Source: Ophiura sarsii
Lineage: Eukaryota; Echinodermata; Ophiuroidea; Amphilepidida; Ophiuridae
DNA: 64,000 nt
Reading direction: 5' to 3'
Assembly: GCA_035610835.1 (NCBI GenBank)
Contig: CM069459.1
Span: 26,989,570-27,053,569 of the forward strand
Positions 11,560 to 22,910 of the stretch are shown piece by piece (position 1 is the stretch's first letter; each line of letters begins with the position of its first letter). The notes under the pieces are model-generated. The model was not told the DNA's origin. It made no database searches and saw only the letters and a program-made list of their open reading frames with translations. Position numbers and translations under genes: made by a program.

Positions 11560-13300
11560 CCGAGCCCTGTATTTTGTTCACCTATAAACGTCAAATGCCC
11601 ATCATTGAGAGATTCAATCTTGATTTTATGAGCAGGGTTTATTACCGATGTTCGATGGCACACACTTTGGCGTCGATTTCGAATTTCAATGGATAACCTC
11701 AGGAGCTTAGGAGCTCTGACATTTTTGAGATCATTAATTTAAGGCACCTAGATATAATCTGACATGCTAAGGGGCCATATCCAAACTCTCAAGTGATTTT
11801 ATAGCGTTTTTATACCGATTTTATCCCGGTATTAAAACGGTATTTTTTTCTATTGTTAAAAGCATCGGAAAAAGATCGGAGATTAACTAGAGCCGCCTCT
11901 ACTTATCTGGCGTTAACAATAGAACTATTGTAGTACTCTCGATGGCTCAATTAGTGAAACAGACAAATGAAAGCGCGAGGAAGGTTGTGTTATTAAGCTG
12001 ACCAGTGCTCTAGTTAATCACCGATCTTTTTCCGATGCTTTTAACAATAGAAATAAATACCGTTTTAATACCGGGGTAAATCGGTATAAAAACGCTATAA
12101 AATCACTTGAGAGTTCGGATATGGCCCCTAAGAAGATATGCTCTGTTTTGAAAACTAATGGATCTATTAACCACAAGCTACCACACAATCACATGATCCA
12201 CAGTTTTAGTCAAAGAGGATATCCCCGGCTCTTTTTCTTCTCTCTGCTTCACCACTTTTTTATCTTGATACCTCGAACATGCAATTTGATCCTTTTCTTA
12301 TTCTCAAGCTTTATGGTTTCTTCGTACACTTCCCCACCCCACAAATGTTGAATATATATTCCTTTACTATTACCGTCATGACCGTATTTACACTCGTCTT
12401 TATATCGTATCATTTGATTTATTTCATGTTACTTTTCTTGATTATTGTATGTTTTCTTGTTATATATTGTTTCGTTGTTGGGTTGTGTTAATAAATATTA
12501 TGAATGAATGAATAAAAAGTCATCAACGACTCACTTTTCCCTTTTTTTCACACGCAAACAAACCAGTTCATGCAACCTAGAATCCTTTTCTTATTCGCCT
12601 GTGTAATAAAGTACAAATATCTATCAACCCAATCTCTGGACAACTTGAAAATACAACCCAGATCCTTGCGACGAGATGCGGAACTGGCTACCATGTGCAT
12701 AACCAGGGATAAGTTGAAGTTGAAGGCGAACTATCTACTGTATTCATCCATGTCAAATATAAGAAATTCAATCTTAATTATTTAAGTAGAGTTTATGACC
12801 GATATCAAACGGCACAAAGGCGTAGAATTTAGCATTTATTTCAGATTTCAATTCTTGAGGGTAAAATCATCAATGTAAGGCAATTAGATATAAACATCTG
12901 ACGTGCTTAAAAGCTAGACATTGCATGCCGGTAATGATGTTCAATTGAACTTTTAATCACAAAATCATAGGATCCACATTTATAGTCAAAGAGGCTCAGA
13001 AAACAGATCCACGTCTCTGTTACTTTTCTCTGCTTCACCACTTTTAACTTGATATCTCGTACATTTTAATGAGCTCAAAGTGTTTCTGGCAGAAATTGCA
13101 ACTTATCAAAACCTCACTTGTTCCTTCCGCTAACACCAGTCAGGGCCCATTCAATTTGATCCTTTTCTTTTTCGCCTGTGTACCAAAGTCTAACAATACC
13201 GGTACACTATATCTGCTCAATCTCTGGGCTATTTAAATATACAAACCCTTGATCCTATTGCGACAAGATGCGAAATTGACCACCGTCTGCGTTAGTTGAA
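11560..13300. repeat. Diverged tandem duplication (two to three copies)
   Basis: Blocks at 11590-11770 and 12130-12340 recur in order at about 12770-13170, and the block at 12568-12700 ('CCTTTTCTTATTCGCCTGTGTA...CAATCTCTGG...GCGACGAGATGCGGAA') recurs at about 13150-13290. The left copy contains a MITE (11771-12128) and an extra segment ending in GAATGAATGAATAAA (about 12290-12515) absent from the right copy; the latter could be a retroelement 3' end. Confidence 0.6.
11771..12128. mobile_element. TAA-flanked MITE (PIF/Harbinger-like) with ~140-bp TIRs
   Basis: A 358-bp element starting GGGGCCATATCC and ending GGATATGGCCCC, with inverted repeats reaching about 140 bp inward. TAA flanks both sides (11768-11770, 12129-12131). 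The paralogous site at ~12905 ('CTGACGTGCTTAAAAGC') lacks it. TWA duplication plus GGGGCC termini fit PIF/Harbinger. Non-coding and strongly hairpin-forming. Confidence 0.88.
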
Positions 13301-14017
13301 ACATTTCAAGAATGTGGGACTGTTGACATGGTACACAAATTAAAAACATCTTCAGAGATTACTGAGATTGCTTTCTTATATCACCATACTCGCAACTTGT
13401 AAAAAAAGGAATGGTTACATTCGGGTAAATTCTATTTTGATTTTTTTTGGTGTCAAATGAGGGCGTTATTTTGACTTTGAGTCATTATGACGTCATAACG
13501 ACATCATATGAAGAATTGCACATCCCTATTGAGGAACAAAATATCATTTCAAAATAAATCTGGAATTCCAGGTGTTAAGGGTATGGAAATTGGGTATAGA
13601 GGAATAGTGATAATGAACATTTGTTTGGAATTCCGAGAACGTCAAAGAAAATGTGTTCGGAATTCCGTGAAATGTGATGAATTTCACGCTTTGCTTTGAA
13701 AAAAGTCAGAAATTCCGAGTTCCTCTATGGGGTGGCTGACTAATTGCGAGACAAAAAAGGCCTCGACTATTGAAAAACAAGTTTGGAACAGCTGACGAAT
13801 AAGCAACGTACACCCAACATGCGAAACGCTCAAGCAGCGAATGCTCAACGTATACAAAGTATATCGGTAACTACGTTGTCACCCGCTCAACATTTTGAAC
13901 ACGCTGAAATAAAAAAATATCCTAAACACCAGCGCACCTCTGCGAATCCCTAACGAATACATCGTATGCCAAATATGTCACGAACAAATGAAAACTTACA
14001 GGAAAGTACACCAAAAT
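13301..14017. other. No gene; perfect CRE-type palindrome
   Basis: No supportable gene. At 13485-13498 TTATGACGTCATAA is a perfect 14-bp palindrome centred on a CREB/ATF-type site (TGACGTCA). Repeated GAATTCC-type motifs occur at about 13560-13710. No adjacent gene is seen, so regulatory significance is unproven. Confidence 0.4.
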
Positions 14018-15567
14018 GTTGATGTGCAACAAAAAGTTGAAGTAATCGGAACGTCCACCTTTAACGTTCAAATTATATTTAGTAGCGGAAGGCTGTATAC
14101 ATTCATTTATAGACTCCCTGTCAATATCAAAAACGGAGACAGCTATAATAGACGACCTCAGGGTAGAACGCCACCATGAGACTCTGCATGTCTTCCTTTT
14201 TAATATCTCGGCTTTACAATACGTCACGTATTTTCCGCCATAAATTGAGTGCAGCATTTAGTTTAGTGCTCAGCTTTGTGCGGTTTTTGATTTGACTATG
14301 GTTGTGTATTGTAATATGATCTCTATATTATTACACCGCCCCGGGCATGGCAAATCAACATCTATGGGCAAAAATGCAATTTTGAAAACGATCCTATTCT
14401 GTTATATACTTGATGAATACCGAAAGAGTGTTGTCAATAATCTATGAATTTAGACAAGTACGAAAAACTCGAACAGCTCGAGAAAATTTGAGAAAATTTC
14501 GCTTAAATCGTTGTAAATTTGTTTGTTTACATCACGTGCACGTATGTACAAAATAGACAGAGACAGAGAATTTGAGAAAAACAATATCATGTGAATATGG
14601 GAATATTAGTTTCGAATTATTTGTGTATATATTATAACTCATCCAACAGCACAATTTCTAACAGACAATGTAAATGTTGTACATGTTAGATGATTCGACG
14701 CCACAATTCGTATAGTTGGCTACAACTTAGGCTGGTTCCCTGCATCATGAACTCCACCCAAATCATCTATCTTTGGATAAGTCACCGGACTCCTGGATGC
14801 AGGGTACCACCAAATGACAAAAGGACAGAGTAATTCGAACATTGATACTATGATGCTATTAACCGATTTAAATGGAGTGTGAACCAGACAGCGTCGCATT
14901 ACATGTTGCCAGTTGCCACCCGTATTGCGCAGCAAACAGGCATTAGTCACTTAGTAGTATATAACGTAGAGATAAATGACCGCGTAAAAATGCCATTTCC
15001 CCGCCAAACGCCATTTTCCCGCCGTTATCATTGAAGAAATCAAGAAATTTTAATTGTTGTTACGTAATATCATGTTAAACTAAACATTTGAAATTTGTTT
15101 ATCTAGCTGGATATGCTCTCTAAAACCCATCCTTTAATGAGAAACCCGGCGCTTCATAATCATGATAATCACGATATTTGACCATTTCCTTTAGTCAAGT
15201 ATTGTAATGCATACATACATTCAAAAATGGAAAAAGTGTATTCTGGTATGATTCTGATTTTATTTTATTTTATTTTATTGATTACTCAAAGATCATACAA
15301 AGATAAAAAAACATCTAAAATACAAACATGGAATACATGCACATAATGAAATTGCACCAAGCAATTTGAATAACATATAGACATAATAAAATATGAGCAA
15401 AAGTACCAAGGATACCCAAAAATGCTTGGGTCCTTGACCAATCGAAAAACAAAGACAAAACAAATATAAACAGAGCACGAGCACAAAGTGAGACCAGCCC
15501 ATGAATCAATTAAATCATAACTCGCCAAGTGTCTTTTAACTATTTGTTTGAACAAACTAAATTTGTT

Positions 15568-15787
15568 GGTGTTCTGATTTCGCTCGGCATAACAGTATCG
15601 TTCAATACTGGAACATAATAGTTGCCAGAATGGCTCGATACTGGTACGATTTTATTGTTCCAGTGTCGGTCGATACTGGAACACTGTGTTCCAGTATCGC
15701 CCTGTACTGGAACATTGTATATGGGCCAGTATCGGACGATACTCGTATAGTCCAGAATTTGTGACGGACCTAAAGAACACTTTCCCC
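15568..15787. mobile_element. Palindrome-array element, copy E1b (uninterrupted)
   Basis: Five imperfect CCAGTATCG-NN-CGATACTGG units with ~35-bp spacing and a right end GACGGACCTAAAGAACACTTT. It is the allele-like counterpart of E1a without the retroelement tail. Confidence 0.75.
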
Positions 15788-16386
15788 CCAAAATGTTATA
15801 ATTTAATGTTTAATGGACGGATATATGACCGGAAGTCGAATGCGTGCCTGTTGCATTCTCTATCTACTAATCCAAAGGTCAATGATGTAAGCTATACCTC
15901 AGCTTTCAGATTTCAGTGACAAGCACTTTACCAGCGCGTCGTTTAGTAATTACTGCCCTAAATATAGCACATTCAAATATAATCCGTGAAATCAGTGAGG
16001 TGCATACAGCAAAAAACATTCTATCGACGGCCTTATAGAAGATGGATCAGATGTCTAAACAAAACAGGTTTGGTTTTCAGTTTATTAGAATTGTTCTCGG
16101 GGATTAATTGTTATTATAGCTCAGCCATGATCAACATGTATGGAGCTCCTGTTACTCAACACTTTGTAATCAACCCCTGGATTGTGTGTGTACACTCAGT
16201 GAAGCAGGTAATCCTTGTTTAGGTTTCAAATATTTTAACCTTGTGAGAGTCGAGCCTTCTTAAATGGATTCTATTGCCCCTAAGATGGACTTCAATTGAT
16301 GTCGAAACTGTTTGAACATTGATATACGTCGGAATACATACATTATTTGTAATTGTTAACAAATATAAATAGAAAATGTATAAATA

Positions 16387-17468
16387 TGGTCATGTGTTAA
16401 AAGCTCGCCTCCTTTCGCGTTACACACGGATTTTGGCTTTCGCGACATGATTTTAACTTTACACATTTATATTTACTTGTATACCCCCTGAGGTATTAAA
16501 AGTATACATTTTCTGAAGGGAAATTGCATGAGAAAATCAAATTTGCCATTGAAATTATAGTACGACCAAAGACTAAAATGGTATGATTCAAAATGTTCGG
16601 GAAAATATCAGATTTTTAGTTATTTTAGTTAGAGATCCAAATTTGTTTAATACCTACCCCTATCATTATTTACTTTATTACATATTTGAATTCCTCATGA
16701 AATTACCCATCAGATGATATATCATTGTTAAAGGTTACTACGTCGGTAAGGTAATAATACCGGCTAGTGAATATCTCCAATTTGTATTTTGCAATTTTTT
16801 AAAGAATTTTCAGAAATATTTTTTCAGGATGTACCCTTCCCTGATCTAAACTGTATTGGTGAATTTCTCTAGTTACAAGCTTTCCAAAAATGTATACTTT
16901 TGCTATCATGGGTGGAAACTTTTTCTGTTCTAGTCATTTTTATAAATTCATGTTGACTGTGTAGCGAAAAGGAAGAAAGCGATGATCATGGTCGTATCCA
17001 TAATTAATTAGTTGTTACAAATAGTTGACAAGTCTGTTGAACCACATACTTAAATACTACTAAATATCCTTTAAAATGGGACCAGAATGGTGTTTGTAAC
17101 ATAAGGGGATGACTAGTTATTGTAAAAAGAACAAAGCATGGGATTATTCCCATTGAGTTTGTTCAGGCGGCACCCCTTCGGCACCCCTTCCGGCGGCGCC
17201 CCTTCCGGCGGCGCCCCTTCCGGCGGCACCCCTTTCGGCACCACCCCTGGCCCCAAACTTCAAACAGCTGTATCTCTTCTGTATTAGCTATACCAATGTC
17301 ATTTTGCAGGCAGATAGCTTGTTATGAGGGCTTTAGAATGATACCAAATTTGTTAAGATAGCTTTTGTGGTTTTAAAAATATTGAAAGAATATGACATAG
17401 ACAGCATGAAACTAGTGTAAGTGTAACAGCACCACCCTATTCGGAGGCGAGTTCAAAACGCGTGACCA
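16387..17468. mobile_element. TA-flanked transposon TA-B, copy 1 (Tc1/mariner-type target)
   Basis: A 1,082-bp non-coding element. Its left end TGGTCATGTGTTAAAAGCTC pairs with right end GAGTTCAAAACGCGTGACCA. TA flanks it at 16385-16386 and 17469-17470. The LCR-A copy 1 equivalent (about 2928-2950) is uninterrupted. A second copy lies at 35146-36202. A GC-rich minisatellite inside is longer here than in the second copy. No transposase frame; classification rests on the TA target only. Confidence 0.88.
17164..17240. repeat. GC-rich 15-bp minisatellite inside TA-B
   Basis: Tandem CCGGCGGCGCCCCTT-type units in otherwise AT-rich sequence. The paralogous TA-B copy (35943-35985) has fewer, degenerate units, so the array length varies between copies. 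Confidence 0.8.
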
Positions 17469-17495
17469 TAATGTCAAATAAAGGAAAAAGTGTAC

Positions 17496-20284
17496 TTGAG
17501 ATGAGATGAGATGATTTACCTTTGGCTGTCACTTGATAACTACTTAACATAACATGTATTGAATTCATAAATAATGCCAGTGAGTGGTCTTAGTATAAAT
17601 AACAAGAAACATGATTATACGTAGATATTTAATGGAAGGCGATTTGCATTTATTCGAAGTAATATTTCTCAACTTTGATTATACGAACGTATATATGCAT
17701 ATGGCGTGTGCGCATACTGAAAGGCCAAAAGCAGTTATATTGTCTCGTAATGCAGCAGGTATAGAGTTAGCGCGCTGTCTTTTTTATTAGTCTGCCGCCC
17801 TCTCCCGACTCGTCTTGAATCGTTAAATTACATCTTAAACACAATGCTATATATCCAACTGAACACTTACATCAAACATTGAGATACAAAGAATTAGCCA
17901 ATGGTTACGTTATGATAATTTGGATCATAACAAGGATTTTAGTCAGAAAAAACCAAATACAACGACCATTAACCTTTAACATTTAATTAAATTAAGTCAT
18001 GATGATTTTCGTAGTGTAAGTCGAGGTAACATGTATCCGAATATACATGCACGCAGCAACATTGGCAATATGTTACTATATCTATTGAATATGTCTACAT
18101 AGAAATAATAGGCATTCCCGACGGGTATTAATAAAGAGGTTCACCGTCGTAAATATGAATATGTCTAACTTTGTAGTTGCACATATTACAATATAGTTGT
18201 TGCTATTGAACGACTACAGATTGCTCGCATTTCTTGTTAGAGATAAACGCGGGTGAATGTGACATATTTTGATCCTTATGATAATAATAATAATAATAGG
18301 CAGTCACCTGAACATCTATTTCACAACCGCCTCCCGCCTGTTGCATGGTGTTGACACATTGGTGCATCTTCAAGGTATTTTCCACCAACATACAGAGGCT
18401 ATATAAAGTTAATAGTTTTTAAGATAATGAACTCAATGCATTTTTTAAGGAGGCTTACATTTGTGAATTTTGAATATTATAATTGTAGCAGAAAGCGAAC
18501 TGAAACATATTTATGTGCATTACAAAATGTAAAAACAAAAATATTTCGTGAACATGTTACTTGGCAATTGCTTTAATTCTTTAAGTAAAATGTTTATGAT
18601 ATCGATGAACCTCCAAACGCAATTAGCAAAACCAATTAAACATTAATCCAATGTCATTAATCCAATGTCAATTAATTTAAAATACAGATTTCCATGCTTT
18701 TAAGCAAAATATATATTTAGCTCTTTAGTCAACAAATGATTAGCTACAGAATGGTCTCGAATTGTTAAAGGGCCAATGTGAACAGTTCGGTTTTTACGCA
18801 GACGTAATGCGTACACACCCTCGAACTATACCATATGAAATAATTGGGCGAACTTTTGCAATGTTTATGTAAAATTCTTTTTGGTGTAGATCCATATCGA
18901 AATTAAATCACCACAGATGGTGTCATATATAATCTTGAAGAAAACCTATGATTTGCGATCGATCAGAAGCACAGAGATTCACTGATTCAATTGGCGGTGA
19001 TCTTAATTAAGACACGAAAAAAGGGGGAACAACTCTATTAAAAGGCCTTCACAAAAGCCGACAATTATTCTTTTCAATTTCATTGATTGTTTAAAGAAAT
19101 CATTACATGGAGGGTTTTCTATATCATCTATCTGTCTATCTAAACAAGGTAATAACATTTAAGTTTCATCTCTTTTGAGAACTATCTCTGAGGCCCTTTA
19201 AAAGGCTACATGACATTGATTCCAATTAAACTAGCTAGTTCGCTTGATAACACGACAGGCATACAAAATTGGTCAGCCAATAGAATTGTTAGGAATGTCA
19301 CGCACGCATTACTCCTCTACTGCTCTCTCGGTGAGCAGTTTAACGCAGCACGCCGAGCTGAGCGGATCTACTCAGCGCCTTGATATAAGCCCAAGTCGTA
19401 TGATATTCACTGATATTACACACTTGTTGTATATTGAATGGACAAGAGGAAATGCAATTACCAGTAGTGGGCGCTTTAGCTGTATCCGTGTGTCACCTAA
19501 AGGGCGTAAGATTGTTCGCCATGTTATAAACGTGTAGAACATATCCACAGGCAACAAAGAAATGGAACAGAAACGGGTTTCATTGCTTAAATAATACAAT
19601 AGCGATATATCTCGGCTTTAAGAAGGAAACAGAATGAGTTGAATCGACCGTTTCTGGCATTCAATTATTGTGGTATCCGTTGCTGAAAAGCCACAAGGAA
19701 TTATCAGATTGATAGAACGTGAGTTTATAAGGAAACTCTTTCCTGGTTTATTACATTGCGGTACGTTTTTTTGTAAGTAACGCCGGAATTGAATGTGGAA
19801 ATATATAAAACTGCTCTAAACCGGATTTACTTGTAGAAATATTAAGCATCAAGACCAGCAGTTGGATGATAATATCTGAATTTATTCTTTATTCTGGATC
19901 TTTTTCGTTATTTTTACACTATTTATGGTACACTCTATTGGATGATACGGTTGATTTACCGCTACCTGCCTCTCCTAGCATCCTATTTAATTTCCAGCTC
20001 GCTTTGGTAACATTTTCCGGAGCGGAACAAAAGCCCGATTTATTATTGACTTTGAAGGTAGGCTGCAAAACATTTCAAAATATGTCTTACGATACAAGTT
20101 GAAAGGTGGACAATTCAATGAGCATGCGGATTGCATTACTAGAAGAGGGAAAAAACGTTTTAAAATCTATTGTTTCTCTTACGATTTGGTCTGTAGGTGG
20201 TAATGACAGGAGGAAGTGAATTGTGAAAGAAATACGTCTACGCCTACTACTTTTCCAGCCTTAAAAAGAGATACACCGGTTACC
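17496..20284. other. Intergenic region upstream of the GPCR
   Basis: Starts with a short GATGA-type repeat (about 17500-17515). It contains (AAT)n at about 18280-18298 but no supportable gene. I see no exon linked to the receptor. Confidence 0.4.
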
Positions 20285-20292
20285 TATATAAG
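20285..20292 (+). promoter_or_regulatory. Candidate TATA box of the GPCR gene
   Basis: TATATAAG lies 94 bp upstream of the receptor ATG. A TATA-directed start about 30 bp downstream would give a 5' leader of roughly 60 bp. No other TATA-like site sits as well. Inferred from motif and spacing only; an upstream non-coding exon would invalidate it. Confidence 0.4.
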
Positions 20293-20352
20293 TGGAAATT
20301 GAATGAGTATTTTCAATTGGCAGATGACGATTTCAAAGAGAACACTATAGAA

Positions 20353-20376
20353 ATGTATCCGAGACAGCTGGAATAA
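20353..20376 (+). promoter_or_regulatory. Short upstream ORF (7 codons plus stop) in the GPCR leader
   Basis: An ATG opens a seven-codon frame that stops two bases before the receptor start codon, so termination and the true start are almost adjacent. A second, 15-codon ORF (20303-20350) lies just upstream but may precede the transcription start. Such an arrangement can dampen translation by forcing reinitiation; here that is inference. Confidence 0.35.
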
Positions 20377-20378
20377 TA

Positions 20379-21497
20379 ATGGAAGCAGAAGGATATGAAG
20401 TGAGACCGTACAATGAAACAAATACCACTGCTACTATTCTTATCGACACAAAAGATGTTGCATTAATGATCGTTAACGCCTGCATCGGCTGCTGCGGAAT
20501 AATCGGTAATGGTCTTGTATGCTTCGTGTTAACATTTCGCCGCCGCAAATTTCGCTCTAATACCGGTCTGTTAATATTCAACCAGTCGCTAATCGATTTA
20601 GTAAGTTCCGCGGTGTTTTCCGCTCTTCGCTTTGGACCCGATACTTATACTGTACCGTCTCTATTTTGGAGTAACATGATTTGTAAGGTGTGGGCATCGG
20701 AATATATCCTCTGGTCTTTATTTTACGTGTCTACGAGTAATCTAGTTATCATTTCATTAGATAGATATTTTGCAATGTGCCATCCAATTCGTCACCGATC
20801 TACTTTTACCAAAAAGAGAGTTCAGTGTGCTATGGGTGCCGCCTGGGCTATAGGATTTGCATACGAAGCCTATTGGATATTTCTTAACCACTACGTAGAA
20901 GGTATAGGCTGCATTCCTATATGGCCGAGTCAAAAGGCACAAATGGCCGCCGGCATCATGTTTTTTGTAGTTGAATACCTTCTGCCAATTTTTATCATGG
21001 GCTTTTGTTATATAAACATCATCTGTGTTATACATCGGCGCCGACATTCAACTCTAAACACACAAGTTGAGAATTTCCTTAGAGCCAGAAAGAATGTTAG
21101 CATTACGCTATGTTTAGTGGCTATATCATTCTTCGTCTGCTGGACTCCGACCGAGGTGTCCTATTTAATGTTCAACTGCGGTTGGGGTTATGATTTCAAC
21201 AGTATCTTCCACGACGTGGTTGTCGTCCTTGTGCAGCTCAACCTATGCGTCAATCCGTGGATTTACTCGTTCAAGTATAAAATGTTTCAGAGACAACTCA
21301 AGGATATATTTTGTAGTTGTTGTTGCGATTCCAGCTCTGCTAGCTTATGCGATGGTATGACTAGTGCGGCTAAAACGACCCCTGCACATCTACCGCGAAC
21401 TCGATCCTCAAGATCCGCATCGCAAAGTCAGGTCACGATGAATACTACTTATCGTGCAGAAAATGGTCGGACAGAAACTTGGATTGTATTATGTTAA
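20379..21497 (+). CDS. Rhodopsin-class (class A) G-protein-coupled receptor, orphan, single exon
   Basis: A 372-residue plasma-membrane receptor of the seven-helix class A type, complete from Met to stop without introns. N-glycosylation sites at N12 and N15 precede TM1 (about 26-53, with G-N44). TM2 (61-85) has D73. C102 before TM3 probably pairs with C178 in the second outer loop. TM3 ends in D128-R129-Y130, the G-protein-coupling motif. TM4 has W156 and TM5 P203. TM6 has C254-W255-T256-P257. TM7 has N292-P293-W294-I295-Y296, the NPxxY motif. An amphipathic helix 8 and a Cys cluster (312, 314-316), likely palmitoylated, follow, then a Ser/Thr-rich tail. TM3 lacks the Asp that aminergic receptors use to bind amines, so a biogenic-amine ligand is unlikely; the ligand is unknown. 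The start is supported by A at -3 and G at +4. Intact frame, conserved motifs and normal length argue for a functional gene. The class is near certain; the subfamily is not. Confidence 0.95.
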   Translation: MEAEGYEVRPYNETNTTATILIDTKDVALMIVNACIGCCGIIGNGLVCFVLTFRRRKFRSNTGLLIFNQSLIDLVSSAVFSALRFGPDTYTVPSLFWSNMICKVWASEYILWSLFYVSTSNLVIISLDRYFAMCHPIRHRSTFTKKRVQCAMGAAWAIGFAYEAYWIFLNHYVEGIGCIPIWPSQKAQMAAGIMFFVVEYLLPIFIMGFCYINIICVIHRRRHSTLNTQVENFLRARKNVSITLCLVAISFFVCWTPTEVSYLMFNCGWGYDFNSIFHDVVVVLVQLNLCVNPWIYSFKYKMFQRQLKDIFCSCCCDSSSASLCDGMTSAAKTTPAHLPRTRSSRSASQSQVTMNTTYRAENGRTETWIVLC

Positions 21498-22649
21498 AAT
21501 ATTTTCTTTTTTATGAACCTCTATATATTTATTACATGGCTTTGCGAGATTTGAACCAGTAACTCTGAGAATTAGATTTTCAAAATGCAATTGTTTATTA
21601 CGTGCCAGAGGGGTGAGTGGGACTGTGATATGAAGACTCTTAGCTTCAAACTAAATGTGACTATTACTCTACATCGTATATGACATCAGAATAATAATAT
21701 AGGCCATTTACCGTCATATAAGTCCAAATGAATATTCAAATGAAACCAAGGCAATAATGTCCTGGTCGAAAAAGGTCTATACTATAAATATTTACTGAAA
21801 ACGTTACTTTAAGTCTAGCGTGAAAGCTACATTTACTCTGGATATTAACGCATCGATTTGGCAGTCCCATAATGTGATTTCACACAAAAGAGTAACATCC
21901 CGCCGATAATGGTATCGACGTTCCGATAAAGCTGTGTATCCCGTAAATGGCAACAAAACTGCCTTATTTTATATAATAACGAAATCGCCACTAAAACGTC
22001 ACATTTACTAGTAATACGATTGCCGTTTTTAGAATAAACCATGTTAAATGAAACGTTATCAATATACACCTACATTAAATATAAACATATAACTTAAAGA
22101 ATAAGTATTTGTTAATGATCACGTTAACTAATAAAATGTTAAAGCTGAATGCAAACTGCTTATCTACAAAAATAGCCTGTGTAAGTAAATATAATAAATA
22201 TAAGAGGACCTGACGTTACGTTCAATGATAAAGGGAATATTTCAAATCTTAATTTGCTCTTACTTTTCTACTAGACACTATTTACTAATCACTTTCACAA
22301 TCTATCAAATGAAACATGTCATCACGAAATGAGAGTTAAGTAGTGAATTTAATTTTGTCCACATTCCGAATGCGCAGAAAACAAGCTTTAAAATGGTATG
22401 CAACATGTTATAATTTCTCAATGTTTTCCTGGTCAAAAATCAAATTGAAATTGAAAAATTCCTTTGTTTTCTATTGATTGTTGGCATGTTTATTGGACCG
22501 TATCTCCTAATGCATACCTTTTTTATTATTAAAATTGTTGGTTTGCAACATATTACATCAAAATACATATTAAGCTAACTTAAAAGATACCTGTAATGAT
22601 ATATTACAAATTTATATTAACACTAAAGACGATGTACATTTAACCATTG
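21498..22649. other. Downstream region of the GPCR
   Basis: AT-rich and non-repetitive as far as I can see; probably the 3' UTR followed by intergenic DNA. No further gene is supported. Confidence 0.4.
22130..22135 (+). terminator. Candidate polyadenylation signal downstream of the GPCR
   Basis: AATAAA about 630 bp after the receptor stop codon, in AT-rich sequence. It is the first canonical hexamer I noticed on the coding strand. Variant signals closer to the stop cannot be excluded. Confidence 0.3.
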
Positions 22650-22910
22650 AAAATAGCAAGACAAAACAAGACAATACATGACATGACCCGACACGATACA
22701 ACACGACACGACACTGCACGACACGGCATGGCACTGCACGACACGGCATGGCACTACATGACATGACATGACACGACACGACACGCAACACCCTGACCAG
22801 ACATGACATGACATGACATGACACGACATGACACAACACGACACGACATGCCACGACATGACACGCCACGATACGACATGCCACGACAAGACAAGACAAG
22901 AAAAAGGGGA
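22650..22910. repeat. Pentanucleotide-type repeat (ACACG/ACATG)
   Basis: About 260 bp built almost entirely from ACACG, ACATG and related five-base words, ending in ACAAG repeats. The minus-strand Cys/His/Val-rich frames here come from the repeat and are not genes. Confidence 0.9.

Larger units (their letters stand above)
14018..17490. repeat. LCR-A, copy 2 (contains a 1.08-kb TA-transposon)
   Basis: Direct-orientation duplicate of 1-2953, including the E1 palindrome array. It is interrupted by element TA-B at 16387-17468, beyond which LCR-A sequence resumes for ~20 bp (ATGTCAAATAAAG) before diverging at a remnant of the E-family terminus. No gene is supported. Confidence 0.85.

Noticed and set aside
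13922..14257. 111-codon minus-strand frame at the start of LCR-A copy 2
   Set aside because: The equivalent frame in copy 1 is not preserved and there is no recognisable motif.
19866..20102. Possible upstream GPCR exon with a GGTAGG donor-like site near 20057
   Set aside because: No protein-family similarity and the receptor already has a complete N terminus with its own start; nothing links the two.
22612..22899. Overlapping minus-strand frames rich in Cys, His and Val
   Set aside because: They arise from the ACACG/ACATG pentanucleotide repeat; several frames are open at once and none has domain structure.
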